Shown here in pieces: positions 16,263-24,140 of a stretch of 35,409 bases of DNA. Source of the stretch: Anaerolineales bacterium. GTDB lineage: Bacteria; Chloroflexota; Anaerolineae; Anaerolineales; Villigracilaceae. The first letter of the stretch is position 1; each line of letters begins with the position of its first letter. The DNA lies in the NCBI GenBank assembly GCA_016932715.1, contig JAFGCG010000049.1, positions 1 through 35,409 on the forward strand, given 5' to 3'. Below the pieces are notes generated by a model. That model did not search any database and had not been told where the DNA came from. It worked only from the letters and a program-made list of their open reading frames with translations. The position numbers were made by a program, and so were the translations under genes.

Positions 16263-17587
16263 TCAGCCAGGACATTTTGCGTAGTGTTCATTCCGCTTAG
16301 AACCGAAAGATAGGCAGTGATCCAGAGCGGCAGGGCTGTGATCATCAGGCGATCATTCTGGCCCGCGGAAATGCCGCTCGTCAGGAACTGGAGCAGGAAA
16401 CAAAGATAGAGCAGGGCAATGATCTCTTTATCCACAGGACTGCTTCGCGTGTGCTCTCGATATTTCGCAGACAGCAAGTAATAGAGGACAAGCGGCGCCA
16501 TCAATAAGTGGAGATAAGCCGAGACCGCGTTCATATTGAAGGCAAAATCCTTCATCCGGTTGCCGTCGCCAAGTGTGTAAAAGGAACCTGTCCACAGGTT
16601 TTCGTCGATCAGGTGGCTGCGAACGGTCAGCACGGTCATCCTCTGGTGTTCCCACAGATACGTCAATTGCTGCTGTACATCCCAGTCTTTAATTAATTCC
16701 ATGGTCTCGCGCCACTCGGTTCCTTCCGTGCGGAGATAGACATCTGCCACGAGATAATTCTTGAAGGTGTAGCTGCCGATCTTCGACAGGCTCGGCTCTC
16801 CTGTCGCGGCGAACGATAATAGAAGTTGTATCCAAATCGGGAGCAGTATCAATGCGATGAGACCGATTTGTCGAAGCCTGGGAGTGTGTTTGTCCGCAGG
16901 ACCCCTGCCAGGGGCAGCGGGATCTTCGGCGCCTCGCTTGTATCGCACAAGGATATAGATCGCCAGCAGGACCAGGAACAGCAGATAGATTGGTTTTGTC
17001 ACGGTTGCCAGGGTGATTAGCAGCAGCGCGTAATACATGCGATTCTTCGACGCGGCCGTCAAAACCCAGCAAAAGGCAGAGATCAAGAGAATGTTCAACG
17101 TCTCCGTCATGCCATGGAAGGTAAGGATCAGCGGAGAAGGGTGCGAGAAGAAAAATGCCGTCCCGAACATTGCCAGGACTGTGGAGCGGGTTGTGTTGTG
17201 CAGACTCAGGTAGATCAGGGCGCCGCTTCCCAGCCACATCAAAAACTGGCTGATCCAGACCAGCCTCTCCATGTTCCCTGCAAAAAGCGTGCGAGCTAGT
17301 CCCAGGTAAAGCGGGTATAGCCAGGGACGGCTCCCGATTGCGCTGTTGTTCTCGCGGCCAAACAGCCATTCGCCCGCCGCCTGATAGCTGCGCGAATCGT
17401 TTGCCCACCAGAAATATCGCTCCGGCTGGTCGATGTTCACTTTGCTGCCCTCCAGCCCGGTCAGGTAATACGCCCACTGGAAGTAATAGATGACTGCGAC
17501 GATCAAAAGGATAAAGAGCCCAAGCAAAAGATCCTTTTGTTGATCGGTTAGATTTTGCATCCATTTCCTGGAAAGACGGTTCTTCAT
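16244..17587 (-). CDS. GT-C-like multi-pass membrane protein
   Basis: 447 residues with about ten membrane helices. After TM1 the loop reads YFWWANDSRSYQAAGEWLFG, similar to the D-S-x-x-Y segment in the first outer loop of PMT/ArnT-like GT-C glycosyltransferases that take sugar from a lipid carrier. The FHGMTETLNILL segment fits the same superfamily. The acceptor is unknown. ATG 17587 is preferred over earlier starts because the upstream part overlaps a long palindrome and GAGAG precedes it. The last six residues are encoded by the 16203-16262 repeat, so the natural C-terminus may have been changed. It lies upstream of the RACo-like operon on the same strand; a functional link is not evident. 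Confidence 0.8.
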   Translation of the reverse strand: MKNRLSRKWMQNLTDQQKDLLLGLFILLIVAVIYYFQWAYYLTGLEGSKVNIDQPERYFWWANDSRSYQAAGEWLFGRENNSAIGSRPWLYPLYLGLARTLFAGNMERLVWISQFLMWLGSGALIYLSLHNTTRSTVLAMFGTAFFFSHPSPLILTFHGMTETLNILLISAFCWVLTAASKNRMYYALLLITLATVTKPIYLLFLVLLAIYILVRYKRGAEDPAAPGRGPADKHTPRLRQIGLIALILLPIWIQLLLSFAATGEPSLSKIGSYTFKNYLVADVYLRTEGTEWRETMELIKDWDVQQQLTYLWEHQRMTVLTVRSHLIDENLWTGSFYTLGDGNRMKDFAFNMNAVSAYLHLLMAPLVLYYLLSAKYREHTRSSPVDKEIIALLYLCFLLQFLTSGISAGQNDRLMITALPLWITAYLSVLSGMNTTQNVLAEMDDGQ

Positions 17588-17651
17588 TGATCGGCTCTCA
17601 TCTGCGCAAGGTAAGGGAATTATCAGTACTTCACGAAAGTTGAAAAGGGTT

Positions 17652-17695
17652 CCCGAAAACAGGGTGCGGGCGTACGCCCGCACCCTGTTTTCGGG
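17652..17695. repeat. Perfect 44-bp palindrome (22-bp arms)
   Basis: Arms 17652-17673 and 17674-17695 are exact inverted copies; the left arm begins CCCGAAAACAGGG and the centre is GCGTACGC. It lies 65 bp before the ATG of the minus-strand membrane-protein gene, so it would form a strong hairpin in its leader. No T-tract follows, so it does not look like an ordinary terminator in either direction. The CTGTTTTCGGGCT edge also occurs at 8374-8386. Confidence 0.8.
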
Positions 17696-17792
17696 CTTCT
17701 CCCAGTCATTTCGTGATCCACTGATTATAGCATTTGCAGCAGATAAAAAGCTGTTCCGAAGAGCGCTTGAGTCCTGACCGAAGGCCTCCGAC

Positions 17793-17857
17793 GGAATTTT
17801 TCAGCCGTGGATTGCGCGTAGAATCTGCCTCGGGCGCAGGTGCCGGGGATGCACGGC
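17793..17857. repeat. TTTTTCAGCC-family repeat with GC-rich segment
   Basis: Starts GAATTTTTCAGCCG and carries CTGCCTCGGGCGCAGG followed by TGCCGGGGAT (17825-17851). The latter 27 bp match 24102-24128 with two differences. Confidence 0.5.
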
Positions 17858-18015
17858 AGAAGCAGCTTTCGAACACATACGACGATATGTGAAGGAATCG
17901 AAACCGACCAAACAAAAAAGGGTAAAATGTCGATGAAACTGATCGAAAGAAGTTGTAGGAACTCTTGGTCTGAAGCCCGGAGGAAAGGTCAAATCGTTTG
18001 TACAAAGGAATTGAA

Positions 18016-19065
18016 ATGATGAACTCAAGAATCGCCATGTTAATGGTGTTGATGACCATCGCTGTATTGCTTGTCTCTGCTTGCGGCAGTTCGGCGCAGC
18101 CTACCCAGGCGCCCACCACGCTCGCGCCAACCGTCATCGCAAACAGCATCATCATCGCGGAGGGGCGGGTGGAACCGATCCATTATGCACAGATCGCCTT
18201 CACCGTCAGCGGCGTCGTCAGTGAAGTACTGGTGGCAGAGGGCCAGGCGGTGAAAAAAGGAGATCTCCTGGTCCGTTTGGGCGATGAGTTGGATACGAAC
18301 TATGCTGCGGCTCAACTCGAGCTGGTCGACGCCCAGAAAGCCCTCAATGATCTGCAGGACATCGCCGGCACCGACCTGGCGCAGGCCGTCATCGACCTGA
18401 AGGAGGCGCAGGAAGACTATGATGATGCTCTGGATCGTTTGGACTATCTGCTGAAGGACGATAAAATCCCCCAAACCATAAGCTACCGCGTCCTGGTCAA
18501 AAGCGCGGGAACCTATAAGTATGAGGTCAGGACCAAAAGCATCAAGGGTCCCGCGCCTCAGGAGTGGATCATCGAAGCCGAGAATGATGTGGCTTTGGAA
18601 AAAGCGGAACTCGAAGCCGCCCAGCGCACCTACGACCGTTTGAAAGGCGGCGTGGATGCCGAACAACTGGCGGTGCTGGAAGCGCGGCTGACTGCCGCCC
18701 AAGCTGGCGTGGCAGCCTTCTCACTGACCGCGCCCTTCGATGGCGTGGTGGCGGAGCTGAATGCCAAACTGGGCAACTCGATCAACGCCGGGGAATCAGC
18801 CGTGACGATCGCCGACTTTTCCCACTGGATTGTCACCACCACTGACCTGACCGAGATCGATGTGGTGGCACTGGCAGAGGGCGACCCGGTGGTGGTGAGC
18901 CTGGATGCCCTTCCGGATGTGGAATTGACAGGCGCGATCGACGCGATCGGGCAGACATATTCGGAGAATCAAGGTGATGTGGTCTACAAGGTCACGGTCA
19001 TGTTGACGGATATCGATCCTGCCATGCGCTGGGGCATGACGGCTGAGGTGAAGTTCGAGCAATAG
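18016..19065 (+). CDS. HlyD/RND-type adaptor lipoprotein
   Basis: 349 residues. Lipoprotein signal with lipobox VSAC (Cys23). Then comes a barrel-sandwich (biotinyl-lipoyl-like) half motif, IIIAEGRVEPIHYAQIAFTV...VLVAEGQAVKKGDLLVRL (about 45-95), a long alpha-helical hairpin with heptad-like Ala/Leu/Glu pattern (about 98-230), the second lipoyl half (FSLTAPFDGVVAELNAKLGNSINAGE) and a beta-barrel domain. This is the layout of MacA-like periplasmic adaptors, here anchored to the outer face of the membrane. Such proteins work with an ABC or RND pump, but no transporter gene is beside it. ATG 18016 (or 18019) follows AAAGGAA. A short hairpin (19092-19120) follows the stop. The substrate is unknown. 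Confidence 0.87.
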   Translation: MMNSRIAMLMVLMTIAVLLVSACGSSAQPTQAPTTLAPTVIANSIIIAEGRVEPIHYAQIAFTVSGVVSEVLVAEGQAVKKGDLLVRLGDELDTNYAAAQLELVDAQKALNDLQDIAGTDLAQAVIDLKEAQEDYDDALDRLDYLLKDDKIPQTISYRVLVKSAGTYKYEVRTKSIKGPAPQEWIIEAENDVALEKAELEAAQRTYDRLKGGVDAEQLAVLEARLTAAQAGVAAFSLTAPFDGVVAELNAKLGNSINAGESAVTIADFSHWIVTTTDLTEIDVVALAEGDPVVVSLDALPDVELTGAIDAIGQTYSENQGDVVYKVTVMLTDIDPAMRWGMTAEVKFEQ

Positions 19066-19091
19066 ATTACGGTTATATCCATGCGTAAGGA

Positions 19092-19120
19092 ACGCCCCGC
19101 CAGAATGATTGGTGGGGCGT
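19092..19120 (+). terminator. Hairpin after the HlyD gene
   Basis: 10-bp stem ACGCCCCGCC (19092-19101) / GGTGGGGCGT (19111-19120) with one G-T pair. The following T-tract is weak, so it may be a terminator or a 3' stabilising structure. Confidence 0.5.
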
Positions 19121-19177
19121 ATTGCTTATCGCGTATCGCTGATTGCCATCGCACGGTGTTGACCAACGGTCTGGAAG

Positions 19178-19245
19178 AATTTTTCAGTTGCGAATCACGC
19201 GAATTCACACGAAGTTTTCTAACCAATTCGCAAAATTCGGTAACC
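19178..19245. repeat. TTTTTCAG/GAATTCGCG-family repeat
   Basis: GAATTTTTCAGTTGCGAAT, then CACGCGAATTCACACGAAG, then CAATTCGCAAAATTCGG. It resembles the 3476 and 24038 elements. Confidence 0.5.
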
Positions 19246-19274
19246 GCGTGACGAGACGGTCTCTATCAGCAGAA

Positions 19275-19280
19275 TATAAT
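19275..19280 (+). promoter_or_regulatory. -10 box of the small membrane protein gene
   Basis: TATAAT about 35 bp before the ATG at 19313. No good -35 at standard spacing (GTGACG is 21 bp away). Confidence 0.35.
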
Positions 19281-19312
19281 ATCTACATTGGAAAGAGTCG
19301 TGGAGGTGAAAA

Positions 19313-19825
19313 ATGAAGAAACACAGATTGGTTTACTCAGGAATTATTTTATTGATTTGCTTGCTGGTCGTTGCCTATCCTTTATTACGGGAAGAAAAGC
19401 CAGAATATTTCATGCCTGAGATCCCAATGCCTCAGCATTTGGCAACATATGAGGGCGAGTATGCTGCTAAGGAGGAATTTGCGACTTTGGTTGATAATGC
19501 TATGGGCTATCATCTTCGTTACTTTGTGTATCGCATGTATGTTCCTGTATTTCTTGGGGAGGATGGATTTGAAACCGAAAGTGATATTGAGAATTATTAC
19601 GATGGCTGGCTTAAGAAACTAGGTTGGCAAGAGGTAGAAGTTGACTTGTGTGGTTTCGAGAATGAAATGGGGGAGTTGTTGCGCCGAGCTTATGTCTATC
19701 CAACTGAGCACTATCGCAAGCCTTATGCGTGTTTAGCAATTTGGTCAGAATTTGATGATGGTCGTCTTTGGACTGTGCTGCTAAAAACGATAAATCCATC
19801 GCGTGATTTGCAGGATATGGATTAA
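19313..19825 (+). CDS. Small membrane-anchored protein of unknown function
   Basis: 170 residues, not recognised. Residues 8-25 form one hydrophobic helix after a basic start (MKKHRLVYS), so the rest is probably outside the cell. There is no lipobox. The soluble part is acidic and rich in Tyr and Glu, with two Cys (LCGF and YACL). A GGAGGTG site lies at good spacing before ATG 19313, and a TATAAT box stands upstream. Codon use and base content are clearly more AT-rich than in the flanking genes, which hints at recent acquisition. A hairpin with a T-rich tail follows at about 19867-19902. No neighbour suggests a function. Confidence 0.7.
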   Translation: MKKHRLVYSGIILLICLLVVAYPLLREEKPEYFMPEIPMPQHLATYEGEYAAKEEFATLVDNAMGYHLRYFVYRMYVPVFLGEDGFETESDIENYYDGWLKKLGWQEVEVDLCGFENEMGELLRRAYVYPTEHYRKPYACLAIWSEFDDGRLWTVLLKTINPSRDLQDMD

Positions 19826-19866
19826 TTATTTCGATGTGAATTTCGTGCTGCCAATTGGAACTATAA

Positions 19867-19903
19867 AAAGTGCCTTTGAGAAATTCAGGGGCGCTTTCTC
19901 TTG
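19867..19903 (+). terminator. Terminator candidate after the small membrane protein gene
   Basis: AAAGTGCCT pairs with AGGGGCGCTTT across a short AT-rich loop, followed by CTCTTGTT. The stem has a wobble pair and a bulge. Confidence 0.5.
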
Positions 19904-19917
19904 TTCGGGTGCCAAAA

Positions 19918-19981
19918 TTCACTGCGGATGAACACTGATGTGTTGATGAAAATCATTTTCATCTGTGTTTATCTGTGGTTA
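19918..19981. repeat. Palindromic repeat TAACCACAGATAAACACAGATG family
   Basis: Central perfect palindrome GATGAAAAT C ATTTTCATC, flanked by inverted GATGAACACTGATG- and CATCTGTGTTTATC-type arms. Read on the minus strand, its first three bases are the TAA stop of the hydrogenase protease gene. Confidence 0.7.
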
Positions 19982-20527
19982 GACCGGAATACATTCACGG
20001 ATCGTTTCTTCTAGTCCGCTTACCACTTTCTCCACCGCGCATATAACTTCCTTGCTCACAGTTTCTCCGACTTCATTCGACACTGGTTGAATGCCCAGCA
20101 AGATCACTTTACAGTTAAGCTCTAATTTCAGATACTTTGCCAGCATGGAAAGCGGCAGGCTGTGCGTCGAGGCGCTCATGCCATCGATATCGTCTTCAGA
20201 AATCCATGCTACTGCGCCGGGTGCCTCCCCCATGTCCGCCGCGTCGACGAGCAGCACCAGGTCCGGAGCGAAGCGGCGCAGTTCCGCGGTCCTGTTCTCG
20301 GGCGCGTGACCGGCTTCCAGAATGAGAATGTGATCCACGTCCGCGGCGCATTCGCGCTGGGACAGTGCGCGCGCGACCAACATCCCGGCCGCATCATCGG
20401 AGCGCAGGCTGTTCCCGATCCCGAGGATCGCGACCCGCGGAAACTTCCCTGATTCAGCTTTCAGTTTCTGCAATAGGAGATTTAGCGGAGTCTTCCAGGT
20501 ACTTGGCAATGTCTTGCTCTTTTCCAT
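19979..20527 (-). CDS. [NiFe]-hydrogenase maturation protease (HycI-type)
   Basis: 182 residues. VAILGIGNSLRSDDAAGMLVARAL is the M52 protease signature with the nickel-binding Asp in SDD. LVLLVDAADMGEAPGAV holds the second Asp, followed by HSLPLSMLAKYL and VILLGIQPVS, all typical of HycI/HoxM-like enzymes. It cuts the C-terminal peptide of the large subunit once nickel is in place. Last gene of the hydrogenase operon; its proposed start at 20527 overlaps the end of the ferredoxin-subunit gene by about 70 nt, and a later non-ATG start cannot be excluded. Its substrate is seen in the same operon: the large subunit still carries a 29-residue tail after DPCFSCNDR. The stop codon lies in a palindromic repeat. 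Confidence 0.88.
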   Translation of the reverse strand: MEKSKTLPSTWKTPLNLLLQKLKAESGKFPRVAILGIGNSLRSDDAAGMLVARALSQRECAADVDHILILEAGHAPENRTAELRRFAPDLVLLVDAADMGEAPGAVAWISEDDIDGMSASTHSLPLSMLAKYLKLELNCKVILLGIQPVSNEVGETVSKEVICAVEKVVSGLEETIRECIPV

Positions 20528-20873
20528 AGTAAACCATGAAGTTCTGATCCAGGGCGGCGTGTTCCCATTCCTGGTTGGACATTCCGATTCCTTTCGGTTT
20601 GCAATTGACCACACATTGACCGCAATAAATGCAGCGATCCATGCGATATTTCATCACATACTGCTTGGCAGCCCGGTCCAGGATGACCAGCTCGATGGCG
20701 TCGGAGGGGCAATCCTTGACACACAACGTGCAGCCCGTGCAAACGGATGGGTTGTAGGAAAGGATGCCGCGATAACGCTCCGGAGGCGCAACTCTCTCGA
20801 CAGGATACAGCTGGGTCGAGGACTTTGTAAAAAAGGACTTGAGGATGTCCTTGAACATTGTGCCGATTCTCAT
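20454..20873 (-). CDS. Hydrogenase ferredoxin-like subunit, 2x[4Fe-4S] (NuoI/HycF-like)
   Basis: 139 residues with two [4Fe-4S] motifs, CTGCTLCVKDCP and CIYCGQCVVNCKP (about residues 51-100), as in NuoI, HycF and MbhN. It carries electrons from ferredoxin to the small subunit on the cytoplasmic side of the membrane complex. ATG 20873 overlaps the TGA of the NuoH-like gene as ATGA, indicating coupled translation. An earlier in-frame start would run deep into nuoH and is rejected. Confidence 0.93.
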   Translation of the reverse strand: MRIGTMFKDILKSFFTKSSTQLYPVERVAPPERYRGILSYNPSVCTGCTLCVKDCPSDAIELVILDRAAKQYVMKYRMDRCIYCGQCVVNCKPKGIGMSNQEWEHAALDQNFMVYYGKEQDIAKYLEDSAKSPIAETES

Positions 20874-21793
20874 AGCAGGCCGCCTTTCCATAAAATTGTG
20901 ATCAGGAGCTGCGCCAATACCAATATCGTTCCAAAGCGCCACCACAGCCCAACGGTCTGATCGATGCGCAGGCGGGTCAACAGAACCTGGAATATTGTCA
21001 TTAAGAAGAGCACGGCCAGCGTCTTGACAAAAAATGGCACCACGCCCTGCAGCCCGCCCAGATAGAATGCCGAAACCAGAGTGATGCCAACCACCAGTTC
21101 CAACGCTTTTGCGATTCTGAATATGGCTAAGCCGCGCCCGCTATATTCGGTCAACGCGCCTGCGACGATTTCCGTCTCGGCTTCAGGGGCATCGAAGGGC
21201 GGCAGTTCCAGTTTCCCCATCAGACCGATCAAGGCAATGATGAATCCCACCGGCTGGCTGATGGCAAACCAGTGATCGCGCGCATAGTCATTGATGACAT
21301 CGATTTGCCAGCTGCCGGCCGCCATGGCGGGTCCAAGCAAAGCCAGCAGGAAGGGAGCTTCGTACGCAAACACCTGCGTCAAGGCGCGCGTGGCGCCGAT
21401 CAGGGAGAAACGACTGCTTGTATTCCAGCCAGCCAGACCCATGCAGATGGTCAGCAGGCTGAGGAGATAGATCGTTACGATCAGGTCGCCGGGGAAACTA
21501 TGGACAGGTGCGAACCCCAGCAAAGGGACATACAGGGCGGCTGCCAATGCACCGGAGAGCGCAACGATTGGCAAGCCAAAGAACAACGCCGGGTTTTTGA
21601 TCCCGGGAGTGATCTGTTCCTTGGCAAAAAGCTTGATCACATCGGCAATCGGCTGGAACCAGCGCGGTCCCACGCGATTCTGGAAGCGCGCCACCAGCTT
21701 ACGGTCGAACCAGTCGTAGAACATACCCGCCAGGAGCAGGGTCAAACCGGCAGGAAAGATCAGTAAAGAAAAGAAAGAGGTCAGCGTGTTCAT
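20870..21793 (-). CDS. Hydrogenase membrane subunit, NuoH/HycD-like
   Basis: 307 residues, about eight membrane helices. Family marks: DRKLVARFQNRVGPRWFQPIADVIKLFAKEQI and LMGKLELPPFDAPEAETEIVAGALTEYSG, the acidic loop that contacts the quinone or Fe-S module in complex I and group 4 hydrogenases. It links the hydrogenase module to the ion-pumping arm. ATG 21793 overlaps the TGA of the large-subunit gene (ATGA). Normal length for the family. Confidence 0.94.
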   Translation of the reverse strand: MNTLTSFFSLLIFPAGLTLLLAGMFYDWFDRKLVARFQNRVGPRWFQPIADVIKLFAKEQITPGIKNPALFFGLPIVALSGALAAALYVPLLGFAPVHSFPGDLIVTIYLLSLLTICMGLAGWNTSSRFSLIGATRALTQVFAYEAPFLLALLGPAMAAGSWQIDVINDYARDHWFAISQPVGFIIALIGLMGKLELPPFDAPEAETEIVAGALTEYSGRGLAIFRIAKALELVVGITLVSAFYLGGLQGVVPFFVKTLAVLFLMTIFQVLLTRLRIDQTVGLWWRFGTILVLAQLLITILWKGGLL

Positions 21794-23466
21794 CTTTTGT
21801 AATACTCGATTCCGTGTTGGCGCAGCTGTTTCCATGACCAGGTCTGGCGCTCGCCGGTCCTGCCGACGGTTGTGACGAGCCGGTCATTGCACGAGAAGCA
21901 GGGATCCATTCCGGCGATCAGCATCGGCACATCGGCGAGTTGGCGCCCGACAGCCTTTTCGAGCACCGAGACCCAGTTACACAGGCTGGGCGTACGGATG
22001 TGAACGCGCGCCGGGTGTTCGCCCCCGTTGCTTTTGATGTAGTAGAACAATTCGCCGCGCGGCGCTTCGACCCGCGAAACGGTCTCGCCAGCCGGGACCT
22101 TGCGCGGCATCCTCACCGTGAGCGGACCCTCGGGCAGGTTATCAAGGATCGTCCGAAGCGCAAAACAGGAAACGAGCAACTCTTTCAGGCGGACGACGCA
22201 GCGTGCTTCCAGGTCGCCGTTGGTTTCGGTCACGCCGCTGATCGGGAACTGATGATACGCTCCGTAGGGCGCTTCCACGCGGACATCGCGCAGCAGGCCC
22301 GAGGCACGCGCTGTCGGTCCCAGCAAGCCAAACTCTTCCGCTTCCTCATAGGAAATCGTGCCGATCCCGCGCGTCCGGTTGAGGAACATTGTATCGGTGG
22401 TCACCACTTCCAGGTAATGACGGATGCGCGTCTCGAGGAAGTTCAAGCCTTCCTTAATGGCTTTGGCTTGTTCCGGTCCCACGTCCGCTTTCACGCCGCC
22501 GAGCAGATTCGCCGAATAGTTGACGCGGTTCCCAGTGAGCTGTTCGAGCAGGTTCATGACCGTCTCGCGGTCGCGCCACGAATACATGAACAGGGTGTCG
22601 AAGCCTGCCTCGTGCGCTGTAACGCCCAGCCAGAGCAAATGGCTGTGGATGCGCTCGAGGCCCGCCACCAATTCCCGGATCGCCTGGGCGCGTGCGGGGA
22701 CTTCCACCTGCGCGAGCTTTTCCACGCCCAGACTATATGCATATGCATGCGTATGCGAGCAGATCCCGCAAATGCGCTCGAAGAGGTACAAGTTCTGGAT
22801 CCAGTTGCGGCTCTCGGCGGCTTTCTCGATGCCGCGATGAGCATAGCCGAGACGCATGCGCGCCCCGGTCACGACCTCCCCGTCCACCGTGAATTCGAAA
22901 TGCCCCGGTTCCTTCAACGCCGGGTGCTGTGGACCGATGGGGATGACGAACTTGTTCTCACCAACCATTCCCACTTCCGGCGTCTCATCCGCGTGGCGGC
23001 CTTCGACGGGCGTGGCTTGTTCGATGTTGAAATCTTCCCGCAGCGGATACACATCTTCGGGCCAGTCATCGGAGATGAACAAACGGTCGTTGCTTTTCGC
23101 ACCGGCAATCTTGAAGCCAAGCATCTCATGCAATTCGCGTTCGAAGAAGGTCGCGGGCGGGATGATGTCTTCGATCGTCGGCAGGGTCGCTTCACCCGTG
23201 CGCGGCAGGCGGACTCGCAGGGTAGTGATCGCCGGACCGCTGCAAAAATGGTAGAGCGCCTCCATTTGACCGGACTCCGCTCCCAGGTCGAGACCGGTGA
23301 TCGCCGACAAATAGCCCCAGCGCGCCGCGTGCAGAGCAGTCACCGCCGGACGTAAATTTTCAGCCGCGAGGGAGGCGTCCAGGCGATTTAATTCAGGATG
23401 CGTCGTCTCCTTGTTCCAGGGAGCGAGGATCTGTTCCGCTTTTTGTAAATTCTGTTCGATATTCAT
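21790..23466 (-). CDS. [NiFe]-hydrogenase large subunit fused to NuoC-like domain (HycE-like, group 4)
   Basis: 558 residues. Residues 1-165 are a NuoC (30-kDa) domain; from about 170 (FVIPIGPQHPALKEPGHF) comes the NuoD/hydrogenase large-subunit domain. Both nickel-binding pairs are intact: C233-x2-C236 (RICGICSHTH) and C523-x2-C526 (DPCFSCNDR). This separates it from complex I NuoD, which lacks these Cys, and makes it a true [NiFe] hydrogenase subunit. After Arg529 there is a 29-residue tail, matching the peptide removed from HycE by HycI, and a HycI-like protease gene ends the operon. ATG 23466 overlaps the TGA of the NuoB-like gene. It would reduce protons with electrons from ferredoxin in the membrane complex. 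Confidence 0.95.
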   Translation of the reverse strand: MNIEQNLQKAEQILAPWNKETTHPELNRLDASLAAENLRPAVTALHAARWGYLSAITGLDLGAESGQMEALYHFCSGPAITTLRVRLPRTGEATLPTIEDIIPPATFFERELHEMLGFKIAGAKSNDRLFISDDWPEDVYPLREDFNIEQATPVEGRHADETPEVGMVGENKFVIPIGPQHPALKEPGHFEFTVDGEVVTGARMRLGYAHRGIEKAAESRNWIQNLYLFERICGICSHTHAYAYSLGVEKLAQVEVPARAQAIRELVAGLERIHSHLLWLGVTAHEAGFDTLFMYSWRDRETVMNLLEQLTGNRVNYSANLLGGVKADVGPEQAKAIKEGLNFLETRIRHYLEVVTTDTMFLNRTRGIGTISYEEAEEFGLLGPTARASGLLRDVRVEAPYGAYHQFPISGVTETNGDLEARCVVRLKELLVSCFALRTILDNLPEGPLTVRMPRKVPAGETVSRVEAPRGELFYYIKSNGGEHPARVHIRTPSLCNWVSVLEKAVGRQLADVPMLIAGMDPCFSCNDRLVTTVGRTGERQTWSWKQLRQHGIEYYKR

Positions 23467-23972
23467 GCAACGCCTCTTTCAATGATCTGCTCTTTGCGCG
23501 CGGGGCGTGGGTTCCCATCTTTTAAGTGGGTGAGCAGTTGAATGATGCCATCGATGATGGCTTCGGGGCGCGGCGGGCAGCCCGGGATAAAAACATCCAC
23601 CGGAATGACCTCGTCCACCGAACCGCCGACATTGTAGCAGCCGTGGAAGACGCCGCCCGAGACGCTGCATGAGCCAACCGAAACGACGAACTTTGGCTCA
23701 GGCATCTGCTCGTAGGTCCGCAGCAGCCTTTCACGCGCCTGGCGTGTGACGGGTCCCGTCACGATGAGAATGTCGGCATGCCGCGGGCTGCCTTCGAGCT
23801 TGATGCCGAAGCGTTCCACGTCGTAACGTGGTGTCAGCGTGGCAAGGATCTCGATATCACAGCCGTTGCAGGAGCCGCTGTTGAAATGCACCGCCCAGAT
23901 GGAATTCAGCCGCGCCCAGGCGCGTACCTTTTTTATGACCTTCACCCATAATTGATTGTTATTGATATTCAT
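23463..23972 (-). CDS. Hydrogenase small subunit, NuoB/HycG-like
   Basis: 169 residues with the four Cys of the proximal [4Fe-4S] cluster: C35 and C38 (SGSCNGCDIEIL), VVSVGSCSVSGGVF, and IPGCPPRPEAII. It passes electrons from the ferredoxin-like subunit to the nickel site of the large subunit. ATG 23972 follows GGTGA. It is first in the peripheral-arm block of the operon, separated from the upstream membrane-arm genes by a 180-bp repeat-filled gap, unlike all the other junctions, which overlap or touch. Confidence 0.95.
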   Translation of the reverse strand: MNINNNQLWVKVIKKVRAWARLNSIWAVHFNSGSCNGCDIEILATLTPRYDVERFGIKLEGSPRHADILIVTGPVTRQARERLLRTYEQMPEPKFVVSVGSCSVSGGVFHGCYNVGGSVDEVIPVDVFIPGCPPRPEAIIDGIIQLLTHLKDGNPRPARKEQIIERGVA

Positions 23973-24021
23973 GATTCACCATTTTTGAGAAGTGGATATT
24001 TGTGTGAGCTTGCCAAACCGC

Positions 24022-24140
24022 TTCACCACAGAGAAGATTTTAGCCGCGAACTCCTCGAATTTGCGCGCATGGTTAAAAGATTCGTGTGAATTCGCGTACA
24101 CCTGCCCCGGGTGCAGGTGCCGGGGATTCGTGGCTGAAAA
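24022..24140. repeat. Composite palindromic repeat inside the hydrogenase operon
   Basis: TTCACCACAGAG (24022-24033), then an element with inverted ends TTTTAGCCGCGAA (24038-24050) and TTCGTGGCTGAAAA (24127-24140). Inside lie GTGTGAATTCGCG and a CACCTGC/GCAGGTG hairpin (24100-24117), and the 27-bp segment shared with 17825-17851. Confidence 0.7.

Larger units (their letters stand above)
17588..18015. other. Intergenic region between divergent genes
   Basis: About 430 bp without a convincing gene. It holds the 44-bp palindrome at 17652-17695, a copy of the TTTTTCAGCC repeat family at 17793-17857, a 27-bp segment (17825-17851) repeated at 24102-24128, and the leader of the HlyD gene. A minus-strand open frame across the right part mostly mirrors the HlyD gene and is rejected. 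No confident promoter for the HlyD gene was found. Confidence 0.5.

Noticed and set aside
17706..18155. 149-codon minus-strand open frame
   Set aside because: Its N-terminal part mirrors the HlyD gene, and the rest crosses repeat-family sequence; no ribosome site.
21940..23355. 471-codon plus-strand open frame
   Set aside because: Antisense to the [NiFe] large-subunit gene with intact CGIC and DPCFSC motifs; no recognisable domain in the plus-strand product.
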